NCBI GenBank assembly: GCA_003156715.1
Contig: PMHO01000048.1
Location: 11,448 to 72,241, forward strand
Origin: Candidatus Tityobacter terrigena
GTDB lineage: Bacteria; Vulcanimicrobiota; Vulcanimicrobiia; Vulcanimicrobiales; Vulcanimicrobiaceae
DNA length: 60,794 nucleotides
Reading direction: 5' to 3'
The notes beneath the pieces are model-generated. The model had not been told where the DNA came from. It saw nothing but the letters and a program-made list of their open reading frames with translations, and did not search any database. The first letter of the stretch is position 1. Every line of letters begins with the position of its first letter. This document shows, piece by piece, positions 9,052-16,023 of this stretch. Both the position numbers and the translations under genes were made by a program.

Positions 9052-9177
9052 ACGCTATTTCGCCCGGGGCACCCGCAGGTAGGGGGGACGGGACCCAAAA
9101 CGTTAGCTCGTGCGGAGCGAGCACTTGCCGGCCGCCGGTAGCTCGCCTCCTGCGCGCTTATAATCGAGGAGGTCTCG

Positions 9178-10242
9178 ATGTTTGACGAGATCGTCCGGCT
9201 TGCGTCCTATCGCCGGGCCTTCATTTTGTTATCGCTCGGCGCCGGCGTTTTCATTGCCGCCGGTTGCAGCGGGGGGACCGGTTCGCCTGGTTCTCCGGCG
9301 GCCGGCGCCGCGGCTGCGACCCAGACTCGCCTGCAGTCGTTCGGCGCCTCGTCGCCGATGGTCCACGCTTCGACTGCGCCGCACTTGACGTCGACCGAGC
9401 TGCGACCGCACGGATGGCTCTCACCTGGGGGCCGCAGCGGTCAGCACTTGGTCTACGGTGCGGCCGGCGATGAGGTTGTCATCTTCCAAGACGGGAAAGC
9501 GCCGCTCCAGGTTGGAGCGATTTCGAGCGGCGTCAACGGCGCCTATGGGCTCTTCGTTGACGCACAAGGACGGCTGTTCGTCGTCAATCGCTCGAATGCC
9601 ACCGTCAGCGAATATGAGCCGGGTACGACCACGCCGGAGACGACGTATAAGCAGCAGCTCAACAGCCCCTTATACGCTACCGAGGACGCGGCCGGAGATC
9701 TGTACGTGTCGAACTCGGGGAGTCCGACGATCGCCGTGTACATGAACGGCAGCACGTCCGCGACGACGCTGCCGAGCTTAGGGAGCGAGACCGATGGTAT
9801 GAGTTTCGATGCGTCGGGGAGCCTTTACGCGGCGTATCGCAACGGAAACGCCGGCGGCATCGAGGTCTTTGCGGCAGGAGCGACGACTCCAACGGATCTC
9901 GGCATCAGTCTCAATCAGCCCCAGGGACTGGCCATAGACCCGGCAGGTAATCTGCTCGTCGTCGAGACCGGCGGCACCGACAGGGTGGACGTCTTTGCCC
10001 CGAACGAGGTCAGTGCATCCCAACGGATCAAGATCCCGCAAACGCCGACAGAGCTTGCGCTGAAACCGCGGGACGAGTCGTTCTTGATTTCCACCCTGGC
10101 GAATGAGATCTACAAAGTCAAACCGGCTGTGCCCAATCCGACCCCAAAGGTAATAATCTCTAGTGGTCTGTCGGGGCTTCAAGGCACCGCCGTGTATCCC
10201 GCGTTCCAAGACCCTGGGACGTATCTTCGGCATCGTCCTTGA
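9178..10242 (+). CDS. Lipoprotein with NHL/SMP-30-like beta-propeller (copy 1)
   Basis: The 354-residue product has a lipoprotein signal: a charged start ([15 protein letters not shown]), a hydrophobic stretch and a lipobox IAAGC with Cys at about residue 29. The rest consists of repeated short beta segments of the form D-x-x-G-x-L-(Y/F)-V-x-N, for example [40 protein letters not shown] and [20 protein letters not shown]. These suggest a six-bladed propeller of the NHL/SMP-30 type; ligand or enzymatic role unknown. GAGGAGG lies 5 bases before the ATG. It diverges from rplC and is the first half of a tandem duplication. Confidence 0.85.
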   Translation: MFDEIVRLASYRRAFILLSLGAGVFIAAGCSGGTGSPGSPAAGAAAATQTRLQSFGASSPMVHASTAPHLTSTELRPHGWLSPGGRSGQHLVYGAAGDEVVIFQDGKAPLQVGAISSGVNGAYGLFVDAQGRLFVVNRSNATVSEYEPGTTTPETTYKQQLNSPLYATEDAAGDLYVSNSGSPTIAVYMNGSTSATTLPSLGSETDGMSFDASGSLYAAYRNGNAGGIEVFAAGATTPTDLGISLNQPQGLAIDPAGNLLVVETGGTDRVDVFAPNEVSASQRIKIPQTPTELALKPRDESFLISTLANEIYKVKPAVPNPTPKVIISSGLSGLQGTAVYPAFQDPGTYLRHRP

Positions 10243-10408
10243 CGATCAGCATGGCGTCGCCGAAGGAGTAAAAGCGATAGCGCTCGGCGATGGCCGCCTG
10301 ATACGCGGCCATCGTCGTGGCATAACCGGCGAAGCTGCTCGCTAAAACCAGTAGCGTCGAAGCCGGTCGCACCAACGCCAGCCGGCGCCGCGCGGCGGCG
10401 TCAAAGGG
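10233..10408 (-). pseudogene. queA remnant with 606-bp internal deletion
   Basis: The minus strand encodes [15 protein letters not shown] joined directly to [19 protein letters not shown] and the rest of the QueA C-terminus. In intact queA the two parts are separated by 606 bp (202 codons), so the deletion is in frame. Both break points carry GCCGG (10362-10366 here; 11733-11737 and 12339-12343 in queA), which points to microhomology-mediated deletion. The fragment has lost the QueA start, the central catalytic region and its stop codon (GCT TGA has become GCC GAA). It overlaps the end of lipoprotein 1 on the other strand. It is not expected to be functional. Confidence 0.85.
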
Positions 10409-10563
10409 ATTAAACCTTGTCAGACGCCAACGCGGCCGGCCCGCGCTGAGAGACCTTGCACGCGGCCGCAGGGCGGAGTTACCCGGCACGCAAAACGATG
10501 GTCGTAGTTCGAGCAACCGCTTTCACCGCAGTTGCGCGACCTGCCAAACGTGGAGGGCCTGTG

Positions 10564-11613
10564 ATGTTCGAGAACGTCGTCCGACTCCGCGCCTATTGCC
10601 GAGCCTTCTTCATATTTCCGATCGGGGTCGGCGCCCTGCTTGCTGCTGGGTGCGGTGGAGAGGCCCCTTCGGCGGGGCCGGCCGGCATACCGGGCGTCGC
10701 TGCCGAGGCCCAGATGGAATCGCTCATCACCTCGCGGCCCACCGTCTCCGCATCGAGCGCACCGCAGGTGATGCTTGGGGCGCGGCTGCCAGGATGGCTC
10801 TCCCCGAGCGCGAGTGGGAAGCCCCTGATCTATGCGGCGACCCGCGATGCCGTGGCAATCTTCCAGGACGGCCCAAAACCGCCGGTCGAAGTCGGGTCAA
10901 TTACCAGCGGCGTGAGCAGTCCCTATGGACTTTTAGTGGATGCGTCAGGACGGCTCTTCGTCGCCAATCGGACGAATAGCACGGTGACGGAATACGCTTC
11001 GGGAACGACGACACCGCAGACGACGTATCAGCAGGACCTCGACAGCCCGTTGTACGTCGCCGAAGATGCAGCGGGGGACGTCTACGTGTCGAATGCGTAT
11101 GGTTCGTCGATAACCGTGTACGCGAGCGGCAGCACGACGGCGACGACGCTGCCGAGCCTCGGAAGTGAGACGGACGGTCTCGCTTTCGACGCATCGGGAA
11201 CCCTCTATGCGGCGTATCGTAACGGGATCAGCGGCGGGATCGAGGTCTTCGCAACGGGAGCAACGAGCCCAACGGATCTCGGGATCAACCTCAACCAACC
11301 GCAAGGGCTGGTCGTTGATGCCGCCGGCAACATTGTCGCCGTTGAGACGGGCGGGACCAATACGGTCGACTTCTTTCCGCCTGGTTCGACAACTCCGTCG
11401 CAGCAGATCGGTATACCAGAAACCCCGACCCAGGTCGCGCTGACGGCCAAGGACACGGCTTTTTTCGTTTCCACGCTGGCGGGAAAAATCTACGAATTAG
11501 CTCTGTCGGTTGAGAATCCGCGGACAAAAATCCGACACCTGGCGTCGCTCCAAGGGACGGCACTCTATCCCGCGTTCCAAAGCCCTGGAACCTATCTCAA
11601 GCGTCGTCCTTGA
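10564..11613 (+). CDS. Lipoprotein with NHL/SMP-30-like beta-propeller (copy 2)
   Basis: Start chosen at the ATG at 10564 (349 residues, MFENVVRLRAYCRAFFIFPI) because GGAGG lies 7 bases upstream and the start aligns with copy 1; the frame is open further upstream to 10456. It has a lipobox (LLAAGC) and the same propeller-like repeats: [80 protein letters not shown]. It is clearly paralogous to the gene at 9178 but with many substitutions. Its 3' end overlaps queA, convergent, by 17 bp. The ligand is unknown. Confidence 0.85.
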   Translation: MFENVVRLRAYCRAFFIFPIGVGALLAAGCGGEAPSAGPAGIPGVAAEAQMESLITSRPTVSASSAPQVMLGARLPGWLSPSASGKPLIYAATRDAVAIFQDGPKPPVEVGSITSGVSSPYGLLVDASGRLFVANRTNSTVTEYASGTTTPQTTYQQDLDSPLYVAEDAAGDVYVSNAYGSSITVYASGSTTATTLPSLGSETDGLAFDASGTLYAAYRNGISGGIEVFATGATSPTDLGINLNQPQGLVVDAAGNIVAVETGGTNTVDFFPPGSTTPSQQIGIPETPTQVALTAKDTAFFVSTLAGKIYELALSVENPRTKIRHLASLQGTALYPAFQSPGTYLKRRP

Positions 11614-12571
11614 CGATCAGCATGGCGTCGCCGAAGGAGTAAAAGCGATAGCGCTCGGTGATGGCCGCCTGATACGCGGCCATCGTCGTGGCATAACCGG
11701 CGAAGCTGCTCACTAAAACCAGTAGTGTCGAAGCCGGCAAGTGAAAGTTCGTCAGCAGCGCGCCGGCGACCCGGAAAGGGTGGCCGGGCGTGATGAAGAG
11801 CGACGTCTCGGCCGGCCCGGCGCGCACGATGCCGTCGGCAGCAGCGGCCGACTCGAGCGCGCGCAGGGTGGTGGTTCCAGCGACAACGATGCGGCGTCCT
11901 GAGGCGAGTGCGGCGTTGATCTTCTCCGCGGTCGCCGGCGGAATGTCGTAACTTTCGGCGTGCATGCGGTGCTCGTCGATCCCATCCGTTTCGATCGGTC
12001 TGAAGGTGGCGAGCCCGACGTCGAGCACCAGGGCAGCGATCTCGATCCCGCGCGCACGAATCGCCGCGAGCACGGGCTCGGTAAAATGCAGCGATGCGGT
12101 CGGAGCCGCGACGCTGCCGGGAACGCGCGCGAAAACGGTCTGGTAGCGGGCCGAGCGCGAGTCGTCTCCCGGCCCGACGTACGGTGGGAGCGGCAGTTCG
12201 CCGTGACGGGCCAGCAGTGCTTCAAACGAGGAGCGGATGTCGAGCTCGAGCTCGCGCATGCCGGCAGCGTCGACGCCGACGATGTGGGCGACCGCATCGT
12301 CGCCGAAGCTAATGCGCGATCCGACGCGCACGCGGCGCGCCGGTCGAACCAGCGCGAGCCAGCGCCGCGCCGCTGCGTCAAAGCGCGGGCGGTCGGTTGG
12401 GCGCAACAATAGCACTTCCGTAGCGCCGCCGGTTTCGCGCACGCCGTGCAGACGCGCTCGAATGACGCGCGTCTCGTTGACGACCAGCACGTCGCCGGAA
12501 GCAAGCAGCGTGGGAAAAGCGTCAAACCGGCGATGCTCGACGCCCGTCGAAGGCGGCCGCAGCACCATCAA
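11597..12571 (-). CDS. queA: S-adenosylmethionine:tRNA ribosyltransferase-isomerase (start unresolved)
   Basis: QueA makes epoxyqueuosine in wobble-position tRNA from preQ1-tRNA and SAM. The 324-residue frame from the TTG at 12571 contains FDAFPTLLASGDVLVVNETR, the PLPPYVGPGDDSRSARYQTV substrate region, GSVAAPTASLHFTEPVLAAI and DEHRMHAESYDIPPATAEKI. The conserved N-terminus (YRYALPPELIAKEPVDPRDS, then SRLMVL) is encoded upstream, up to about 12676, with no ATG, GTG or TTG in frame. An ATG at 12700 overlapping the upstream stop is in the same frame but is followed by an amber codon at 12677-12679, codon 8. So the gene is either started unconventionally, damaged, or misread here. A broken second copy lies at 10233. 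Confidence 0.88.
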   Translation of the reverse strand: MMVLRPPSTGVEHRRFDAFPTLLASGDVLVVNETRVIRARLHGVRETGGATEVLLLRPTDRPRFDAAARRWLALVRPARRVRVGSRISFGDDAVAHIVGVDAAGMRELELDIRSSFEALLARHGELPLPPYVGPGDDSRSARYQTVFARVPGSVAAPTASLHFTEPVLAAIRARGIEIAALVLDVGLATFRPIETDGIDEHRMHAESYDIPPATAEKINAALASGRRIVVAGTTTLRALESAAAADGIVRAGPAETSLFITPGHPFRVAGALLTNFHLPASTLLVLVSSFAGYATTMAAYQAAITERYRFYSFGDAMLIVKDDA

Positions 12572-12696
12572 TCGAGACGAGTCGCGCGGATCGACGGGCT
12601 CTTTCGCGATCAGTTCGGGCGGAAGCGCGTAACGATAAGCCGCGGTGCCGCGCGGTTCGCCTTCGCTCGCGATGCGCTAGCCGTCCACTCGTTTCG

Positions 12697-13707
12697 TCAT
12701 CCGCGTCCGAAGCCGGTCGCGGGGAAGTAAAACTGAACGATATCGCGCGCGGCGGCGCCCTGCGCCCCCATCACTCGCGCGCCCCACTGACATAGGCCGA
12801 CGCCGTGACCGCGGCCGTTGCCGCTCAACGCGAGAGACCCATCGGGCTGGAGCATCGCCGACTTCAGCAGCGTACTGCGTACCACGTTCGTTCCGAGTTT
12901 GGCTCGAAAATCGCGCGCCGTCGCGTCAAACTGCCCGTTTGCGCCGCTGAAGCCCACGATGCGCGGCCGGCCGCTGCCGTCGACGTCGCGTAACTCGACC
13001 GCGTTCAACGATCCGATGCCCGCGAACCCCGCGCCGAAAGCGCGCGACAGATCGTCCGGCGTGACGACGGCGTCCCAAGCGAAGTCAGGCGTTCCCACGC
13101 AGTGCGGATCGACGACGCCCGCCAAATACGGCACCGAGACCCGCCAGGTCGCGCCGGCGTCGGCCGTGTGGCCGCCGCAGCACGCGCTGTAGGCGACCTG
13201 CGCGGCGACGCCGGCATACGTCACGATCGTCCCGGCCGTCGCGTCGACCGCATCCCGTCCCTCGACCGTCTCACCTTCGATGCCGTCGTAATGCTGATCG
13301 GCGTCGCCCGCGACCACGTCGTAGGGATGCGCCGGTCGCAGCCTGCCAAGCGCGTAGGTGCGAGCGACGATCGCCTGCGCTTCTTGCGCGGCGCGCGGCC
13401 ATGACGCCGAGACTTCACGGCTAAGCACGCCGTAAAGATAGGCGTCGAGCGGCAGCGCGTTGACCAGGCCGCCGCGGCCGTCTTCCAGCGGCTCGATCGA
13501 AAACGTTCCGCGAAAGGTACGGCCGTTCCACGCGAAATGCCAGCCATCCAGCGTGCGCGGACTATCGGGCGCACCACTTGCCAGCAGCACGCGCATGGTA
13601 TGCAAAGCTTGGGAATCGCCGACGTCGAGACCACCCGTCGCCGCAGCGACGCGAGGTAACGCGACGAGACCGGCGCCGGTCGACGCCAGGAACGCACCGC
13701 GTTTCAT
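12697..13707 (-). CDS. SpoIID/LytB-domain protein (amidase-enhancer type)
   Basis: The 336-residue protein has an N-terminal export signal (MKRGAFLASTGAGLVALPRV, then AAA). It carries the SpoIID domain: LDAYLYGVLSREVSASWPRA with the Glu expected to be catalytic, QEAQAIVARTYALGRL, YSACCGGHTADAG and the C-terminal GNGRGHGVGLCQWGARVMGA motif. SpoIID enzymes are lytic transglycosylases acting on denuded glycan strands. Outside spore-formers the domain is common in cell-wall remodelling proteins, which is the likely role here. Its TGA overlaps the ATG of the disrupted queA frame. ruvB lies 57 bp upstream. Confidence 0.88.
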   Translation of the reverse strand: MKRGAFLASTGAGLVALPRVAAATGGLDVGDSQALHTMRVLLASGAPDSPRTLDGWHFAWNGRTFRGTFSIEPLEDGRGGLVNALPLDAYLYGVLSREVSASWPRAAQEAQAIVARTYALGRLRPAHPYDVVAGDADQHYDGIEGETVEGRDAVDATAGTIVTYAGVAAQVAYSACCGGHTADAGATWRVSVPYLAGVVDPHCVGTPDFAWDAVVTPDDLSRAFGAGFAGIGSLNAVELRDVDGSGRPRIVGFSGANGQFDATARDFRAKLGTNVVRSTLLKSAMLQPDGSLALSGNGRGHGVGLCQWGARVMGAQGAAARDIVQFYFPATGFGRG

Positions 13708-13764
13708 TGGGGGGTCACGTTCGCGAGCCGCGCACCCTCTCCATGCCGTGTCGCGAGGGGCGCC

Positions 13765-14844
13765 TCAGAGCAAGCGCTGCTGCCCCGACGAGTCGGGCGG
13801 CACTTTGAGCCGAAGATGCTCGTAGGTCTGCGGCGTGACCTTGCGGCCGCTTGCCGTTCGCACCACGAAACCGGCCTTGAGCAGATAGGGCTCGACGACG
13901 TCCTCGAGGGTCTCGGCATCCTCGGTCAGCGTCGCCGCAATGGCATTGAGGCCGACGGGGCCGCCGCGGTATTGCTCGGCGATCGTCTGCAAGAACGCAC
14001 GATCCAGCCGGTCCAATCCGAGCGCGTCGACGCCTTCGCGGCGCAACGCCTCGTCCGCGACCGCCTGCGTGATCGTTCCGCCGGCGCGCACTTCGGCAAA
14101 GTCCCGAACGCGGCGCAGCAGGCGGTTGGCGACACGCGGCGTCCCGCGGCTGCGGCAAGCAATCGTTGCGGCGCCCTCGAGATCGATCGCGATACCGAGG
14201 ACGCCGGCGCTACGCGTGACGATGCGCGTCAGCTCTTCGGTGCTGTAGTAATCGAGGTGATAGGTCAATCCGAAGCGCTCGCGCAGCGGTGCCGACAGCA
14301 TGCCGGCGCGCGTGGTTGCGCCGATCAGGGTGAAGTGCTGAACCGGCAGCTTGTAGGTCTTCGCGTACGCTCCGCTGTCGAGCACGACGTCGATGCGAAA
14401 ATCTTCCATCGCAGGGTAGAGGTATTCTTCGACGACCCCACCGAGCCGGTGAATCTCGTCGATGAAGAGCACGTCTCCGAGCTGCAGGGAGGTGAGAATG
14501 CCGACCAGATCCTTCGGGCGCTCCAGGGTCGGCCCCGACGTCGGGCGCAAAGAGCGCCCCAGATCCTTAGCGATCAACGCAGCCAGCGTCGTTTTGCCGA
14601 GACCCGGCGGCCCGTAAAAGAGGATGTGCTCGAGCGGCTCGTCGCGGCGTTTGGCGGCGTCGATGGCGATCTTCAGGTTGTCGACCAGTTGCGTTTGCCC
14701 GACGTATTCGTCGAACGAGCGCGGCCGCAAGGTCGCTCCGACCAGCACCTCTTCCATCGAGTCATCATCCGGCTCGACAATGCGCGACGGGGCCGCATCC
14801 TCGGGTCCGAGCACGCGCCGCCGCTTCCCGCCCGCCTCGCTCAT
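13765..14844 (-). CDS. ruvB: Holliday junction branch-migration ATPase RuvB
   Basis: The 359-residue protein is full length: RPRSFDEYVGQTQLVDNLKI, Walker A GPPGLGKTT (about residues 78-86), Walker B LFIDEIHRL, sensor 1 IGATTRAGMLSAPLRERFGL and the C-terminal winged helix with GGPVGLNAIAATLTED. RuvB hexamers drive branch migration with RuvA. It follows ruvA by 7 bp in a ruvC-ruvA-ruvB run. Confidence 0.98.
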   Translation of the reverse strand: MSEAGGKRRRVLGPEDAAPSRIVEPDDDSMEEVLVGATLRPRSFDEYVGQTQLVDNLKIAIDAAKRRDEPLEHILFYGPPGLGKTTLAALIAKDLGRSLRPTSGPTLERPKDLVGILTSLQLGDVLFIDEIHRLGGVVEEYLYPAMEDFRIDVVLDSGAYAKTYKLPVQHFTLIGATTRAGMLSAPLRERFGLTYHLDYYSTEELTRIVTRSAGVLGIAIDLEGAATIACRSRGTPRVANRLLRRVRDFAEVRAGGTITQAVADEALRREGVDALGLDRLDRAFLQTIAEQYRGGPVGLNAIAATLTEDAETLEDVVEPYLLKAGFVVRTASGRKVTPQTYEHLRLKVPPDSSGQQRLL

Positions 14845-14851
14845 CGGTTCC

Positions 14852-15481
14852 TCAGGAGGCTGCAGCTTTGCGGTTCTTCACGCGGTAGATCTCGGCCAAG
14901 AGCGTTTCGGCGTCCTTGACCGCGGGCACGGCGCGCAACGTTTCCTCGATCATCGCTTCGGCCTCGCCGCGGCGGTATTCCAATTGCAGCAGCACCGCGA
15001 GCGCCTCCTCCGCAAAATCCGGAATCGGTTCGCGGGTACGCGGCTCGGCATCGCGAATCAGCAAGAACTTCGTCACCTTGCCTTGCAGTTTTGCGACGAT
15101 GTCGCGGGCTTTCTGCTGGCCGATGCCGGGCAATCGTATCAAGAACGCGTAGTCGCCCACCTCGATCGCCTGCGCTATGCGCGCCATCGGTTGCGAGAAG
15201 GCCCGTGCGGCGGTCTTCGGACCGATGCTCGCGACCGAGATCAATGCTTCAAAGAAATCGCGCTCGATCGTGTTGCTGAAACCAAAAAAGGTGAAGCGGC
15301 CGCTATTGCCTTCGAGGTTGAAGCTGGGAAAGATCTCCAGCGTTACGCGCTCGCCGGATTCACGCGGCAGCTTCTCGCTCACGCACGGCGGCAAGACGAC
15401 GTCGTAGGCCAGCCCATCGACGTCGAGCAGCACGCTCGCGTCGCCGCGCGCGGCGATCGTGCCGGTGATGCGTGAAAACAC
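14852..15481 (-). CDS. ruvA: Holliday junction-binding protein RuvA
   Basis: The 209-residue product starts with GTG at 15481 (MFSRITGTIAARGDASVLLD). It has the OB-fold domain I, the helix-hairpin-helix motifs (FEALISVASIGPKTAARAFS and FLIRLPGIGQQKARDIVAKL) and a C-terminal RuvB-binding helical domain. RuvA tetramers hold the four-way junction. It is spaced 2 bp from ruvC. Confidence 0.96.
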   Translation of the reverse strand: MFSRITGTIAARGDASVLLDVDGLAYDVVLPPCVSEKLPRESGERVTLEIFPSFNLEGNSGRFTFFGFSNTIERDFFEALISVASIGPKTAARAFSQPMARIAQAIEVGDYAFLIRLPGIGQQKARDIVAKLQGKVTKFLLIRDAEPRTREPIPDFAEEALAVLLQLEYRRGEAEAMIEETLRAVPAVKDAETLLAEIYRVKNRKAAAS

Positions 15482-15483
15482 GG

Positions 15484-16023
15484 TCAGAGTATAGCACGGC
15501 GCGCCGTGCGGCGCGGCCGTGGCAGACCGAGCGCGCCGAAGCGAGCGTCGGTGCGCTCGATGTTTCCCAGCGCCAGCGCTAGCGCCAGCGCATCCGAAAC
15601 GTCGTTAGGTCGCGGCCGGCTCAGCAAATGCAGCTGCTCGACGATCATACGGTTCACTTGATCCTTGCTCGCCGCCCCCGATCCCACGATCGCGCGCTTG
15701 ACGAGCGAATGCGCGAGATGCCGGACGGGCACGCCGCACGTATCGGCGGCAAGGCATAAGACGCCTCGCGCATGGCCCATCAGAACGGCCGTCGTCGGGC
15801 TGCGATATGCGGTCCAAAGCTCTTCGATGACCATGAAGTCGGGGCGCGTCGCGTCGAGCACCGCTCGTAGCTCGAGATGCAGTTGTCCCAGACGCCGCTC
15901 GAGCGGCGCCGATGCGTCCGGCGTGATCACTCCCGCTTCGACCAAACGTGCTCCCGCAACGCCGCAATCGATCGCACCGTAGCCGGTCACACGCAGTCCC
16001 GGATCGACCCCGAGGATGCGCAT
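15484..16023 (-). CDS. ruvC: Holliday junction resolvase RuvC
   Basis: A 179-residue endonuclease starting at the ATG at 16023 (MRILGVDPGLRVTGYGAIDC); this ATG overlaps the stop of the upstream kinase gene by one base, and a GTG directly before it is an alternative. The acidic catalytic residues are visible: Asp in LGVDPG, Glu in FMVIEELWT and Asp in NDVSDALALALAL. RuvC cuts Holliday junctions after RuvAB migration. Confidence 0.97.
   Translation of the reverse strand: MRILGVDPGLRVTGYGAIDCGVAGARLVEAGVITPDASAPLERRLGQLHLELRAVLDATRPDFMVIEELWTAYRSPTTAVLMGHARGVLCLAADTCGVPVRHLAHSLVKRAIVGSGAASKDQVNRMIVEQLHLLSRPRPNDVSDALALALALGNIERTDARFGALGLPRPRRTARRAIL

Larger units (their letters stand above)
9031..11737. 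repeat. Tandem duplication: intergenic region + lipoprotein gene + queA 3' end
   Basis: Unit 1 runs from 9031 to about 10403, unit 2 from 10404 onward through lipoprotein 2 into queA. Matching landmarks are: AAGGGA plus a CTTGTCA-ACGC motif at 9031-9055 and 10404-10427; the ribosome-binding site and start of each lipoprotein gene (9166 and 10552 onward); the two lipoprotein coding regions, clearly homologous but diverged; and the queA 3' end, where 10233-10366 and 11604-11737 differ at only 3 of 134 positions by my count. The unit is about 1.37 kb. The join between units falls at a short shared CAAAG-like stretch. Confidence 0.85.

Noticed and set aside
9159..9164. Perfect TATAAT before lipoprotein 1
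   Set aside because: It lies only 13 bases before the ATG and overlaps the region of the ribosome-binding site; transcription from it would begin inside GAGGAGG, and there is no -35 at a suitable distance.
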